Shown piece after piece: positions 1-9,925 of a stretch of DNA of 64,000 nt (its first letter is position 1; every line of letters begins with the position of its first letter). The position numbers and the translations under genes were made by a program. The notes below the pieces were generated by a model that saw only the letters and a program-made list of their open reading frames with translations, was not told where the DNA came from and searched no databases. The stretch is from NCBI GenBank assembly GCA_963576565.1, contig OY755039.1, positions 129,198,140 through 129,262,139 on the forward strand, given 5' to 3'. The stretch comes from Aspidapion aeneum. Its lineage: Eukaryota; Arthropoda; Insecta; Coleoptera; Brentidae.

Positions 1-950
1 ACATAGAAATGGATCAAAAATGTGTAAAATCTAATTTAAAAATAAAATTATATTAGTTTTTTATTTTGCGGCAAAATCCCAAATCCTGAAATTTTCTTAA
101 AATCTAAGCTTACGGAAAAATATGTACTAGTCTTTATTGTAGACCATAAAATTTCCTTTTCAACAATGTATAAGTCAGTAGGGTACCACTAATGACAAAC
201 TCTCCAGTGGCGTCCGTTTATTGAGGTAGTGTAAATAAATTTAAAATTTTCTTAAAAACCGAGCTCCATATCAAAAAATATAATACACACTTTATTATGG
301 ACAATAAAATTGCCTTTTAAATTATGTATAATAAGGCAATAATAGTTTTATCTATAACAATTTAGGGGCGTCCGTAAATAAAATCAATTTTGAAAAATCA
401 CTGAATTTATCAATATTTCACAAGTTTTATCCTAATATCCGGAATAAGCTTTTTGGAAAAAAAATTATTTTGCCGCTTATTGTAGAAAATAAAATTTTCT
501 TTTTAACAATATATTAGTCAGTGGGGTCAGGCTAATGACAAACTCTCCAGCGGCGTCCGTTTATTAGGAAAATATAATAGGTTTTACCCGATTATCTTAA
601 AAACCAAGCTCTCTATCAAAAATTGTGACCTATAGTCGATTGTAGACAATAAAATTTCCTTTTAAACGTGTATAGTAGTGTAAGATTTATCTTTAGATTA
701 ACATCAAAGGGCTGTGCAACTTTAATCAATTTTTACAAATCACCAAACAAATTAATTCTGTTACAAGTTTTTTCCAATTTTCTTAGAAACTAAGCTCAAT
801 TGACAAAAATGTGTTTTATACTTTATTGTAAGAAATAAAATTTTCTTTTTAACAATGTATAAGTCAGTGAGGCTTAATTAATGACAAACCCTTCAGCGAC
901 GTCCGTATATGGGGGTCAATTAAAAAATTAAATAAATAAAATCATTTTTG
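1..950 (+). repeat. Alternating tandem repeat, cut by window start
   Basis: The shared core CGTCCGT, or a decayed form of it, recurs near 211, 369, 554, 712 (decayed) and 900. The spacings are about 158, 185, 158 and 188. Two related units alternate: one has CTCCAGCGGCGTCCGTTTAT, the other GGGGCGTCCGTAAATAAA. The higher-order period is therefore about 344 bp. Between cores the units share text such as TTTATTGTAGA and AACAATGTATAAGTCAGT. The same family returns at 46.2-48.3 kb, where it forms an inverted pair, so this is probably one arm of such an element. There is no coding potential. Confidence 0.8.
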
Positions 951-984
951 TCACATTTTTTTTTCGAATAAAAAAAAACATTTT

Positions 985-1620
985 AAAGAATTTTTTTAGT
1001 ACATTTCAAATCAAGTAATTTAAACTTTGTTGTATTCAAATCGGATAAAAAATTAAAAAGATACAATTTGTTTTTAAATATGCTTTTCCGCCATATTGAA
1101 TCCGCCATATTTAAAAAAGGGCACGATTATCACAATAACAATAAGTCAAAACCTGATCTGCTAGGTATGTTAAACAAATTTAAGTTACTTTCAAAAAATT
1201 CTTTTGGTTTTCATTAAAAGCATAATTTTTAAATATACCACAAAGACCCCTATTTTTTTCCAGTTATTTGGAAATAACTAATTAATGCATTGGAAGACCT
1301 GAACATGATTTGAATAAAGAATCAAAATAGCTATCTTTTTTATATAAACTTTTTTTTTCTAGCTCCAATAGTTTTATAAATAAAATTTAAAAAATTTACC
1401 ATTTTTTAAATTTTTTTTATTTTTTTGACAAATACAAAAAATACATATTTTCTGACCAATACATTTTTAAATAAATTACAAAGCAAGTATTTTAAACTTT
1501 GTTCTATGAAAATCGGATAAGAAATAAAAAAGTTACAATTTTTTTAAAGATACGCCTTTCCGCCATATCTTTCAAAAAACGCATTTACCAGAATGACAAC
1601 AAGTCAAAACCTGATATATG
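985..1620 (+). repeat. Diverged direct duplication, ~460-bp offset
   Basis: A block near 990-1160 is repeated near 1455-1620. Both contain TTTAAACTTTGTT, an AATCGGATAA stretch, a CTTTCCGCCATAT stretch and AAGTCAAAACCTGAT, in the same order. The copies differ by substitutions and small indels, so the duplication is not recent. It follows directly on the tandem repeat and may belong to the same element. Confidence 0.65.
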
Positions 1621-1639
1621 GGATGCCCTTAACAAAGTT

Positions 1640-2230
1640 AGCTCATCGGCAGAAATTTGGCACGACTTGCACACGAAACTAACTCGATTTGTCCATGGAC
1701 TAATAGTTCTAGAGTGAAGTTTCGATCGTTCAGATTAAACAACCTGACCACAGTGCGTCGCGTCGCCCACGTGTTAGCGTCACCTCTGTCAAGACTTGGC
1801 TGAAAAATATCTATAAACACCAAGGATGCCCAACGCCGAAGGCGACGAACTGCAAACAGTATTAAATTAATTTTCTTAAAACACAATATAGAAGTCAGCT
1901 AAAATATTAAAAGCGCTTTTCCGCTTTTGTAATCACAACAAAGCTCCTTATTATTTAAAACTAAGAAAAACAAACAAATTTAATTGTTTTCTCTGGGTTA
2001 AAATTCACATGAAACCGATCGATGATTGGTTTGCAATATATCTTTCGACCGATAATATACTCAATTTAAACCAATTGTTCCCATTAGTTTATACTGCCCC
2101 ATCGGTCTCATCGGTCCAAACCCTTTTTTTTATAATCACTAGACTGATTTAAAAGAATTTCAGATTTATAAAAGTAACTTTAGCCAAAAACGAATTCTTA
2201 AAATTTGATTTGACATTGTCATGCAACTAA
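1640..2230. other. Unassigned, with a GC-richer island
   Basis: Bases 1640-1860 are less AT-rich than their surroundings and hold an 82-residue open frame on the minus strand (1638-1886) with an arginine-rich N-terminal part. I recognise no domain. The rest (1900-2230) is AT-rich and shows nothing I can assign. It could be a decayed transposon piece. Confidence 0.3.
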
Positions 2231-2493
2231 CCAAAACTTTTTTTAAGGGGTGTAAAGGGGATAAATTGATAACTTTGGAACCGAAACAGTTACGAACATG
2301 CGGTTTCCCGATTTATGATTTCATGTGAAAGAAAATCAAAAATGGGTGAGTGGTCGAAGGTTGAAAATTCATAACTTAAACGGTGGTAGGGGGTGGGCAG
2401 TGGTGTATATGAAGGATGCAGCCCGGGAGACTCAAGCCTCCTCCTCCCCGAAGCTAAGAGTTTTTAAAATATTTCTTATATATTCTATATATA

Positions 2494-3701
2494 CAGGGTG
2501 TCCCAAATTGGGCACCTTTAGGGGGTTTAAGGTTCTTCTAGGGGAGACAGAGAAAAACTGACCACGCATTGCGAGGCTCAAATTTCAAGAGAAGACTTAA
2601 AGTGAAAACCGCATTTTGAAAAATCGACTCGTCTTTGAGCTACGGGGGCTTCTTGAAAAGTCTGCATTTTGGAAGGGGGTCTATAACTTCGTTATTAGTG
2701 GAAATTTTGATTAAGAGTAAATTAGACTTTGTCACGAGGAATTCACCAGCTAAATTAAATTTTAACTGTCACTTTTAGTTTTTGAGATATGACATAAAGT
2801 TGCATTTTTTCTTATGGAATGGCCTATATTTTAATTAATTTTCGAATGCGTCATTGAATTCTTTTCAAAATGATGTAACATATGTCATAGTTTGATTGAG
2901 CGGTTTCGGAGATAATTAAAGTTTTTTATTTTTATCTAGTGTGCGTTGAATGACGTCATGCGCCATTGACATGAAATTGCGGTCAAATCCTACTTCAATG
3001 CTCCTATAGTTTTGTTGTTTTATACTATGCAAATCAAGTTGGCCTTGCGTCGTGGCGTTTTGTCATTGTTTTCAATTGTTTAAACAATTTGACATTACGC
3101 TTTGATGTGAAATTATTTTGCACAAAAGCGTTTTTAATTTTATTTTGAAATATGTATCAAAACGATGAAAAGTATGACATGTTAAAATGTTACTGTGTAA
3201 AATAATAAAAATACTGGAGTGCCTTGACCTGCCTCAGCAGGAAATCATAGCGCACTAAGTGAAAAAGCTGAATATCGCCTAAACTGCTCAATCAAACAAT
3301 GACATATGATACATCATTTTGAAAAGAATTCAATGACGAATTCGAAAATTAATTAAAATATAGGCCATTCCATAAGAAAAAATGCAACTTTTTGTCATAT
3401 CTCAAAAACTAAGTGACAGTTAAAATTTAATTTAGCTGGTGAATTCCTCGTGACAAAGTCTATAAAATTGCAATTTACTCTGAATCAAAATTTCCACTAT
3501 TAACGAAGTTATAGACCCCCTTCCAAAATGAATACTTTTCAAAAAGCCCCCGTAGCTCAAAGACGAGACGGTATTTCAAAATGCGGTTTTCACTATAAGT
3601 CTTCTCTTGAAATTTGAGCCTCGCAATGCGTGGTCAGTTTTTCTCTGTCTCCCCTAGAAGTACCTTAAACCCCCCAAAGCTGCCCAATTTGGGACACCCT
3701 G
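2494..3701. mobile_element. Long-arm palindromic MITE, TA target
   Basis: The left end begins CAGGGTGTCCCAAATTGGGC and the right end is its reverse complement. The arms run about 420 bp each (2494 to ~2912 and ~3284 to 3701) with only scattered mismatches around a ~370-bp centre. TA lies directly outside both ends (2492-2493 and 3702-3703), as expected of Tc1/mariner-type targets. I see no transposase, so it is non-autonomous. The centre has an alternating AT-rich sequence with no open frame. Superfamily assignment rests on the TA alone and is inference. Related, more decayed ends occur near 29.65 kb, 40.46 kb and 51.3-51.55 kb. Confidence 0.85.
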
Positions 3702-3703
3702 TA

Positions 3704-3880
3704 CAGTGTACTCCGGTTATAACGTACCCTCAAGGAACCAGAAAATATGTACTTTATAAGCGGACGTACGTTATAAACAACACAAATTAAAAGAAGAGGA
3801 TTATGGCCAGACAAATGAAATAGGTACGTAATAACCGAAAGTACGTTATAAACCAGGTACGTTATAACCGAAGTACACTG
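3704..3880. mobile_element. 177-bp MITE with CAGTGTACT ends
   Basis: The left end is CAGTGTACTCCGGTTATAAC and the right end is its near-perfect inverse, finishing GAAGTACACTG. An internal GTACGTTATAA motif recurs several times. It starts immediately after the TA that borders the previous MITE; the other flank is TG rather than TA. The CAGTG ends and TA target suggest a pogo/Tigger-like MITE (inference). Confidence 0.8.
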
Positions 3881-4436
3881 TGGTACAAATATAAAATAGC
3901 ATAAACTACGGCCTCATATGGTCTCGCTTCTACCCAAAACTTTTTTAAAAATACGCCACTGGAGATGGGTGAGGGGTGTAAAGGGGGTAAATTTATTACT
4001 TTGGAATCAAAACAGATAGGAACATGTAGTTTTTAGATTTATGGTTTGATCTGATGACAATTTAATTTATGAAAAAAATCGGAAGTAAGTGTTTGAGGTG
4101 TGTAAAGGGGTAAATTCAATGGACTTACCAAATTGACAGAAAAGAAGCCTTGTAATAACGAGGAATTAATAAAAATGGAAAGGGTGCGGTTCTTTTTAAT
4201 TAAATATAAAATAAATCATATTTCATTTAAGTTAATTCACTAAAAAATTTAAAATTAATTTGGAAAATGTGTGTATGATTTTTTTTTTAATCGGAAATAT
4301 TTTAAAGCCAGGATTAAGTAAAATAAATATATTTTTTTTTACGTTAAACGATTTTATTAGAAAATTACACGCAAATATTTAAAAATTTTTGGCAAATTTC
4401 TGTTTACTACAGTCTAGATTTAACAATAGCGTTAAG

Positions 4437-4701
4437 GGCACATTATATATTTTTAAGGGTCCATCTCACCGACTTTTTTTTCTTTACTTAGCTTTAAGTC
4501 TTTCTTAATATAATCATAATATGACCTAATAAGGAACACTTAAGGCTAAGTATCGAAAAAAAATGTCGGTGCGATGGGCTATAAGATACCCATCAATTTT
4601 AAGTTCGATATAAATCGTGGCGCGTATACTTCTCCATTTGGTGGGTATTGTTAATACTCGCCATACGATTTTATATCGAACTAAAAAATATATAATGTGC
4701 C
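4437..4701. mobile_element. MITE X, inside W
   Basis: The ends are GGCACATTATATATTTTT (left, 4437) and the inverse AAAAATATATAATGTGCC (right, ending 4701). Next inward, AGTTCGATATAAATCG is mirrored by CGATTTTATATCGAACT. The left arm is interrupted by element Y between its outer and inner parts. Confidence 0.7.
4457..4580. mobile_element. MITE Y, inside X
   Basis: This is a ~124-bp inverted repeat. The left side reads GGTCCATCTCACCGAC followed by a T run and TACTTAGC. The right side mirrors it with GCTAAGTATCG, an A run and GTCGGTGCGATGGGC. It breaks the left arm of X, so it inserted after X. Confidence 0.7.
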
Positions 4702-4719
4702 ATTGACATTATTAGACAC

Positions 4720-4988
4720 TTATTGGAATAAAACCTGACCTTATTTTAAAAACCTGCAGTATTGTAACAGATTTACAAATAAAAAGCAGCTGATTTCTTT
4801 TAAAATTCGGCCTTTGTGTATTTAAGAACCGGATTTACTAGGATCTGTTTTTATTAAATAAAAGTAAACGACTTTATTTTTAAATTTGACTTTGGTATGT
4901 CAATTTTGAGAGGTCAGCTGTCAGTTTTCTTTGTAAATCTATCACAATAAAGCCGACTCTAAAATAAAGTCAGGTTTTATTCCAATAA
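4720..4988. mobile_element. MITE Z, inside W
   Basis: The left end is TTATTGGAATAAAACCTGAC and the right end is GTCAGGTTTTATTCCAATAA, exact inverses over about 20 bp. Inward similarity continues through GTAACAGATTTACAAA against TTTGTAAATCTATCAC. There is no coding sequence. Confidence 0.75.
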
Positions 4989-5229
4989 ATCCCTATTGTT
5001 AAATCTAGACTGTAGTAAAAATGTTGGGTAATTTTTTAATCGTTTAACTTATATAAAAAAATATATTTATTTTATTTAATCCTGGCTTCAAGATATTTGC
5101 GTTTAAAATAAAAAAAAAATTATTACAAATATCTCGAAAACAAATCGATAAGTTTTCGAAATAATATTAACGCTGAAATTTAATTACAAAAATACTTTAG
5201 AACAATGTTTTACGTGACCCACTCATATC

Positions 5230-5625
5230 CAGTGTTGCCAGAATTAAAGGTTTTCTTTCAATATGAAGGTTTTTGAACAAAAAATTTGACTATTATTGAA
5301 GGATCATATCCGAGTTGGAAGGTTTTTGACTATTTTAAGGCAAAGTTATATATTTTGAAAATATTTCAATAATTTAACCAAACTTAATTTGTATAAGTAA
5401 ATTTCAATTTTTTATTTTGAATATTGGTTTTTATAATTTATGATTTAAGTTATAAATCTTTTATTTGTTTGGTTTTCTTCTTCCATTTTTATTAAAAAAA
5501 TTTGTTCATGGTATAAAGTTTTTTTTGGTTGAGTGTCGACCATTCATCCTTTATTGTTTTGAAGGATATAAAGGTTTTTTGTCACTTAGTTGAAGGAAAA
5601 TCGTCAGAAAAGTCTGGCAACACTG
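5230..5625. mobile_element. hAT-type MITE with 8-bp target duplication
   Basis: The element starts CAGTGTTGCCAGA and ends TCTGGCAACACTG. CTCATATC lies directly outside both ends (5222-5229 and 5626-5633): a perfect 8-bp target-site duplication, the mark of hAT insertion. The 396-bp interior is AT-rich with repeated AAGGTTTTT or TGAAGG words and no transposase frame. The ends resemble those of the larger satellite-bearing element at 9926-14915. Confidence 0.92.
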
Positions 5626-5658
5626 CTCATATCTAAAATCAAAGGGCCAAAGCTACAC

Positions 5659-5728
5659 TAGAGTCCCTGTATGTTGACATATTTGGATATATTAATACAT
5701 CCAAATATGTCAACATACAGGGACTCTA
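5659..5728. mobile_element. 70-bp palindromic mini-MITE, 8-bp duplication
   Basis: Two perfectly complementary ~30-base arms beginning TAGAGTCCCTGTATGTTGAC are separated by a loop of about ten bases. The whole unit is flanked by AGCTACAC on both sides (5651-5658 and 5729-5736), a perfect 8-bp duplication. That implies a hAT-like transposase working in trans on an element made of little more than two terminal repeats. Transcribed, it would form a near-perfect hairpin. Confidence 0.88.
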
Positions 5729-5739
5729 AGCTACACCAG

Positions 5740-8240
5740 CTAGGGTCCAATAGACAGAAACCCTTTTACAAACAAAATTGAGGCGTGTCCGAGAATATTA
5801 TCCAAAATTTACTTAAAATACCCGAAAGAACCTCTGGTAGAGTGGAATTTTGTAAAGTTCTACCAGGTTATTTTTTCTAAGCTCCAACTCCAATGTTTAA
5901 TGGTGACGCCGTTGCGACGTAGGCGAAATTATATACTTTACCGAGCTTTTATATATAGAGCAGAGGCGTTCCAAAGAGTGGGGTAGCGAGGCAGCCGCTT
6001 CAGGCAATATCTTCAGAGGGCAACCAAATCTTAACATTTTCAACATTTTGCCGGTTTCTGAAAGTTAAAACGTAAATTATGTGATGCAAAGAAATTGAAC
6101 TTAGAGAAACTGATAGATGTGTTTGCAGAAAAGTTCGAAGGTGCCAAAACTTCTGGGCAAGTAACTTTGCATGTTTACGTATTTATGTTGGTTAATTGCA
6201 TTTGGGTTTTTGAAAAACCTAGTTGATTCCCCCAAAATTTTGTGAGTCGGACATGTTTCGAACAGAAAACTAAATGAGACAAAGACCTGGGTTATTGGTT
6301 TTTTTTTCATAAAATTTTAAAAGTTGGAAATTAATTTTTTTGGAAAATTTTTGAATTTTTACTCTTTAGAGTTTGGTGAAAAATGAATTTTTATCTTTTA
6401 ATTTTTTTAAACTGATCATAACTCAGATTCTTTACAATTTTTCTTTTATTCAACTCCCTGATCATTAAGAACTGGCATATCCCTAGACTCTAAGTTAGAA
6501 ACCCTCTATAATAAATAGCGATACCTAGGTATGCATATTTAAATACATATATGTAAATATGTATTTATTTAAACCCTAGTTCAATTGGAATGTTTGCCAA
6601 TAAAATTTGATTTTTATATTTAGTAGTGTCATATCATAGAGTTGCTATATTTTCTTAAAAGCATAAAATTAAACATAATTTCAATTTCTGTAAATATTTA
6701 TAACCAGTTTCATTATCAACACTAAAAAAACTAGGCTCTGTCCGGTTGATTTTAAAATGAACAAACTTAATGCTTAATTTTGATATCCCAATCCTTTTTC
6801 CACCGACTTGGTCGTAAGATACAGAAAGAAAATTAATTGGTTCATCCATTTTGCATAACGTTCCTGGATAAATCAGGCATATCACCTTTGTTATTAGATC
6901 AAAAATATTATGAAGGCCTATGTAGGTTTCTCAGGACAAAATAAAAAAATAACGGACATATCGATTCAACCGCCACTATAAACGGACGGACTTAAAATAA
7001 CGGACACCCTATATATCAATTGAGGATGACGGATGACCTAAAAATTGGCCTGCCCTAACAAAATGAGCATAATTTAACTCGGCACTTTGCAAACCAACCA
7101 AAACTTTTATATTTGATACCATTTTCCCCAAAAAATGTATCCTGCGACGTCTTTTTTCTTTAAATTATTTTATTTTTTAGAAATTTTCGCTTGCCTCCAT
7201 ATTTTTTCTTTTTACCAAACATTTTTTACTGCGGCGCCATTTTCTTCAAAAAATACTTTATTTTTCTTAAATTTTCGCTTTCAGCGTCCTTCTTTTCTTC
7301 ATATCTACAAAATGTTTTATATATCGTGATTTTTTCTAATAGTTTTTACCTTCCTAGCCCGCGCAGCAATAGCTAGAGAAGGTATTGTTTTCGACGAAAA
7401 ACACATTTCACCGAAAATCTGTTATTTGGGTGTATTTGGAGCTATTTTAGCAATATCGTCGTGACGTCTGTATGTGTGTGTGTGTATGTATCTGTCCGCA
7501 ACACAATAGCTTCGAAACCGCTAAACCGATTTTCATGAAATTTGTAGGTAAAATAGTGTTCGACACTGTAACGAGCTGATTAGATTTTGGTCAAAATCCA
7601 TTAAGGCTAATGACAGGGTTTTGACAATTAAAATTTAAAAAAAATGCTTTTAACTTTTTACCGGAGCAGCCAGCGCATCAATATGAGATTTTTTTAGTAG
7701 ATCACATTTTTCTGAATAATTTGTATTATAACCAAAACCTTCGTAGAGATATTTAGAAAAAACTGTTTTCAAGATAATTGGATTGTGCCAATGCGCTAGC
7801 TCGGACGGTATCAGATCTATCATGGATCCATTTATTTATATTTTAAAGTTTTTCTTTTGTGGCCTTATTTTGGCCAAAAGGAGAACTTATATTTTTAGTT
7901 TTTCTGGTACTCTTTTTTGTATTGCTATTATTTCCTTCCTCTTAACGTGTGCTAAGCCATCTCGCAGTCCCTTCCGTAGTGGTATTTTTCGTATTCTCTA
8001 GGTATTAGGCCTGGGGCTCAAGCTTCCCTAAAATGACCTTGATGGTTGCGCCCTGATTTAATGGGTGAGTGGGATAGTATAAGAAATATTCCAAAAAATT
8101 TAAGAGAAATCATCATTTGATGTCGGACAATAATTGCTCATTAAAAACCTAAAGACTGAAGTAGCACATTTACTTCCAAGGTAAAAATGTTTTAGATCGA
8201 GCGTTGGTCTTCTTTAAAGCTTCGTGTGTTGTATACTTAC
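5740..8240. other. No gene seen; low-complexity and repeat-like
   Basis: This is AT-rich sequence without a convincing gene. A stretch at about 7440-7620 (GTGTGTGTGTATGTATCTGT, then a CTAAACCGATTTTCATGAAA run) resembles a dispersed motif I recall from other insect genomes. The 7135-7376 open frames are compositional and rich in Phe. I see no RNA gene. Confidence 0.35.
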
Positions 8241-8279
8241 TGGATTTTTACTGTTGGTTCAATCTCCGATGAATAAAAA

Positions 8280-8910
8280 GTTCTCACACGCGATACTTGA
8301 AGCCAGGACCCCTATTTCGGGTAGACAGGATTTCGGTTACTGCGCATGCGTTAGTTTTGATGGTTTTGCAACATACTCTGATACGTCACTAAGTTAACTG
8401 ACAATTGTCAAAAGTTTAGGGTTATGTCTATTATTTTTTTCTAAAAACTAGTTGATTAGGTGAAAATTTATCAAATTGTGGATTAGAATTGTAGTTTTTC
8501 CAAAACTAATTGTGCAGATTTTTTGTGGACACCGTGAAGAGTGTTTAATGGCATTTATAAACCACTCTTAACTTTATTAACAAATTATGATGAAATATAG
8601 AAGTACTTACCTATGGAATGGCACTCCCTTACTTCTCCCGGACATTTTTCCACAAACCGCACGTTTTTTACGTGAATTATTTCCCATTTTTCACAGAAAA
8701 AAAACATAATTTTACACGACTAACACAAAACACCGCAAAATGTAAATAAGCAACAAAGGTTGCCTCCACTCACACGGCAGCTGTGTGTCTACATGACAAG
8801 GGACACGCCGGCGCATTTGAAAATTCGCGTCCGCGAATTTAAATTTGCCATTGTTTCCAAAGCCAACTATGAGGGATTCACTTTTCGATTCTTTAAACAT
8901 ATATTTAAGC
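8280..8910 (+). repeat. Dispersed repeat R, copy 1 (intact)
   Basis: A ~630-bp non-coding unit runs from TTCTCACACGCGAT to ATTCTTTAAACATATATTTA. It matches 24985-25530 along its length (shared words include TGACAATTGTCAAAA, TGAAGAGTGTTTAATGGCAT and CTATGGAATGGCACTCCCTT). Its later part matches 9822-9925 joined to 14916-15040. It contains a single GTCTACAT at 8787-8794, and so preserves the empty site of the insertion in copy 2. Confidence 0.85.
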
Positions 8911-9821
8911 TATAAGGTATTTGCATAAAGCGCATGTTATTTCCTAGGGTGCAGAAAAAAACCTGCATAAGATGTTTGATAATAAATAACCCTTTGCCAG
9001 AGGTAACCAATAAGTCAGGCACGGCCCTGTTTCAGGCTTCTCGTGCGGAAATTGCATAGAGCATAAAATGCTTAAAACTTTTATTTTTAAACCGATTTTA
9101 AGAGGATTTTCTAATTTTGAAAGATTTGCTGTACTTATCGGGCTTCTTTATACGCAAGTTCGTAATTAAATTCCTACTTTTCTGTCATCTTAGAACGTTA
9201 TAGAGATAAAACACCTAGTATTTTCTCCCAATAAAAATTGCACACTACAATTTATTCTTCGTACAAAGCAGAAATGTACTATGTCGACTTATGGATCGTT
9301 CATATGTGTCCTTTGTCTAGTCTTTTATCTTGGTTTAGTCGTATGTCTTGTCATAAGAAAGTTAAAACCACTGTTTCTTATGGGAGTGTTCATGCAATGC
9401 TTTTGCTTGTGTTTTTGATTAATCTTTGTCTTAAGAGTTCCCAACTTTTAATCCTTAGGACAACGACTAAGACAAGTGACAGACATCACCTTATGTTTGT
9501 TGTTTTTTTGACAGGGCGTCCGAAGAGCGCAAGCGCGTGGTCGAAATTTTGAATTTACCGCCATTAATTATGTTTTTGTTTTTTTTTGTTGTTTCGTGTC
9601 TGAGTTTCGTGTAGAAAATGACTTTTAAAGAGGGCATTTTTATTGATACTACTGATTACTAACCAATTTTTTTTTGTAGTTTATGACTAAGACTAATCAC
9701 AAACAAAAGACAAGTAAAGTTCTGTCATTTCAAAAAGCCGCACAAAAAACTGGCGTGTACCACCCTAATCATAATAACCATTTTGGGATTTGCAAGAGTC
9801 TGTGCAAAAATTGAAAATTTA
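8910..9821. other. No assignable feature
   Basis: This lies between two copies of repeat R. A 104-residue frame at 9238-9552 has no recognisable domain. Words around GACTAAGAC and their near inverses recur at 9330, 9465 and 9683, suggesting another decayed repeat, but I could not set its limits. Confidence 0.3.
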
Positions 9822-9925
9822 TTTTCCCATTTTTTACAGAAAAAAACATAATTTTACACGACAAACGCAAAACATCGAAAAATGTCATTATAGCCTCCAC
9901 TCACATATCAGCTGTCTGTCTACAT

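Larger units (their letters stand above)
2231..4130 (+). repeat. Short repeats flanking the 2.5-3.9 kb MITEs
   Basis: A ~100-bp motif with AGGGGTGTAAAGGGG, then an AACTTTGGAA or TACTTTGGAAT stretch and a GAACATG core, occurs at about 2245-2330 and 3960-4050. A third partial version lies near 4090-4130. The two main copies sit on either side of the two MITEs, as if those had inserted into a short tandem array. Confidence 0.5.
4305..5089. mobile_element. Outer palindromic MITE W (hosts nested MITEs)
   Basis: The left arm (about 4305-4429) carries AGCCAGGATTAAGTAAAATA and ends TCTAGATTTAACAATAG. The right arm (about 4992-5089) is the inverse, starting CTATTGTTAAATCTAGA and ending AATCCTGGCTT. 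Almost all of the DNA between the arms is made of two other palindromic elements, X and Z, so W alone would have been a compact near-palindrome. I found no clear target duplication. Confidence 0.7.
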
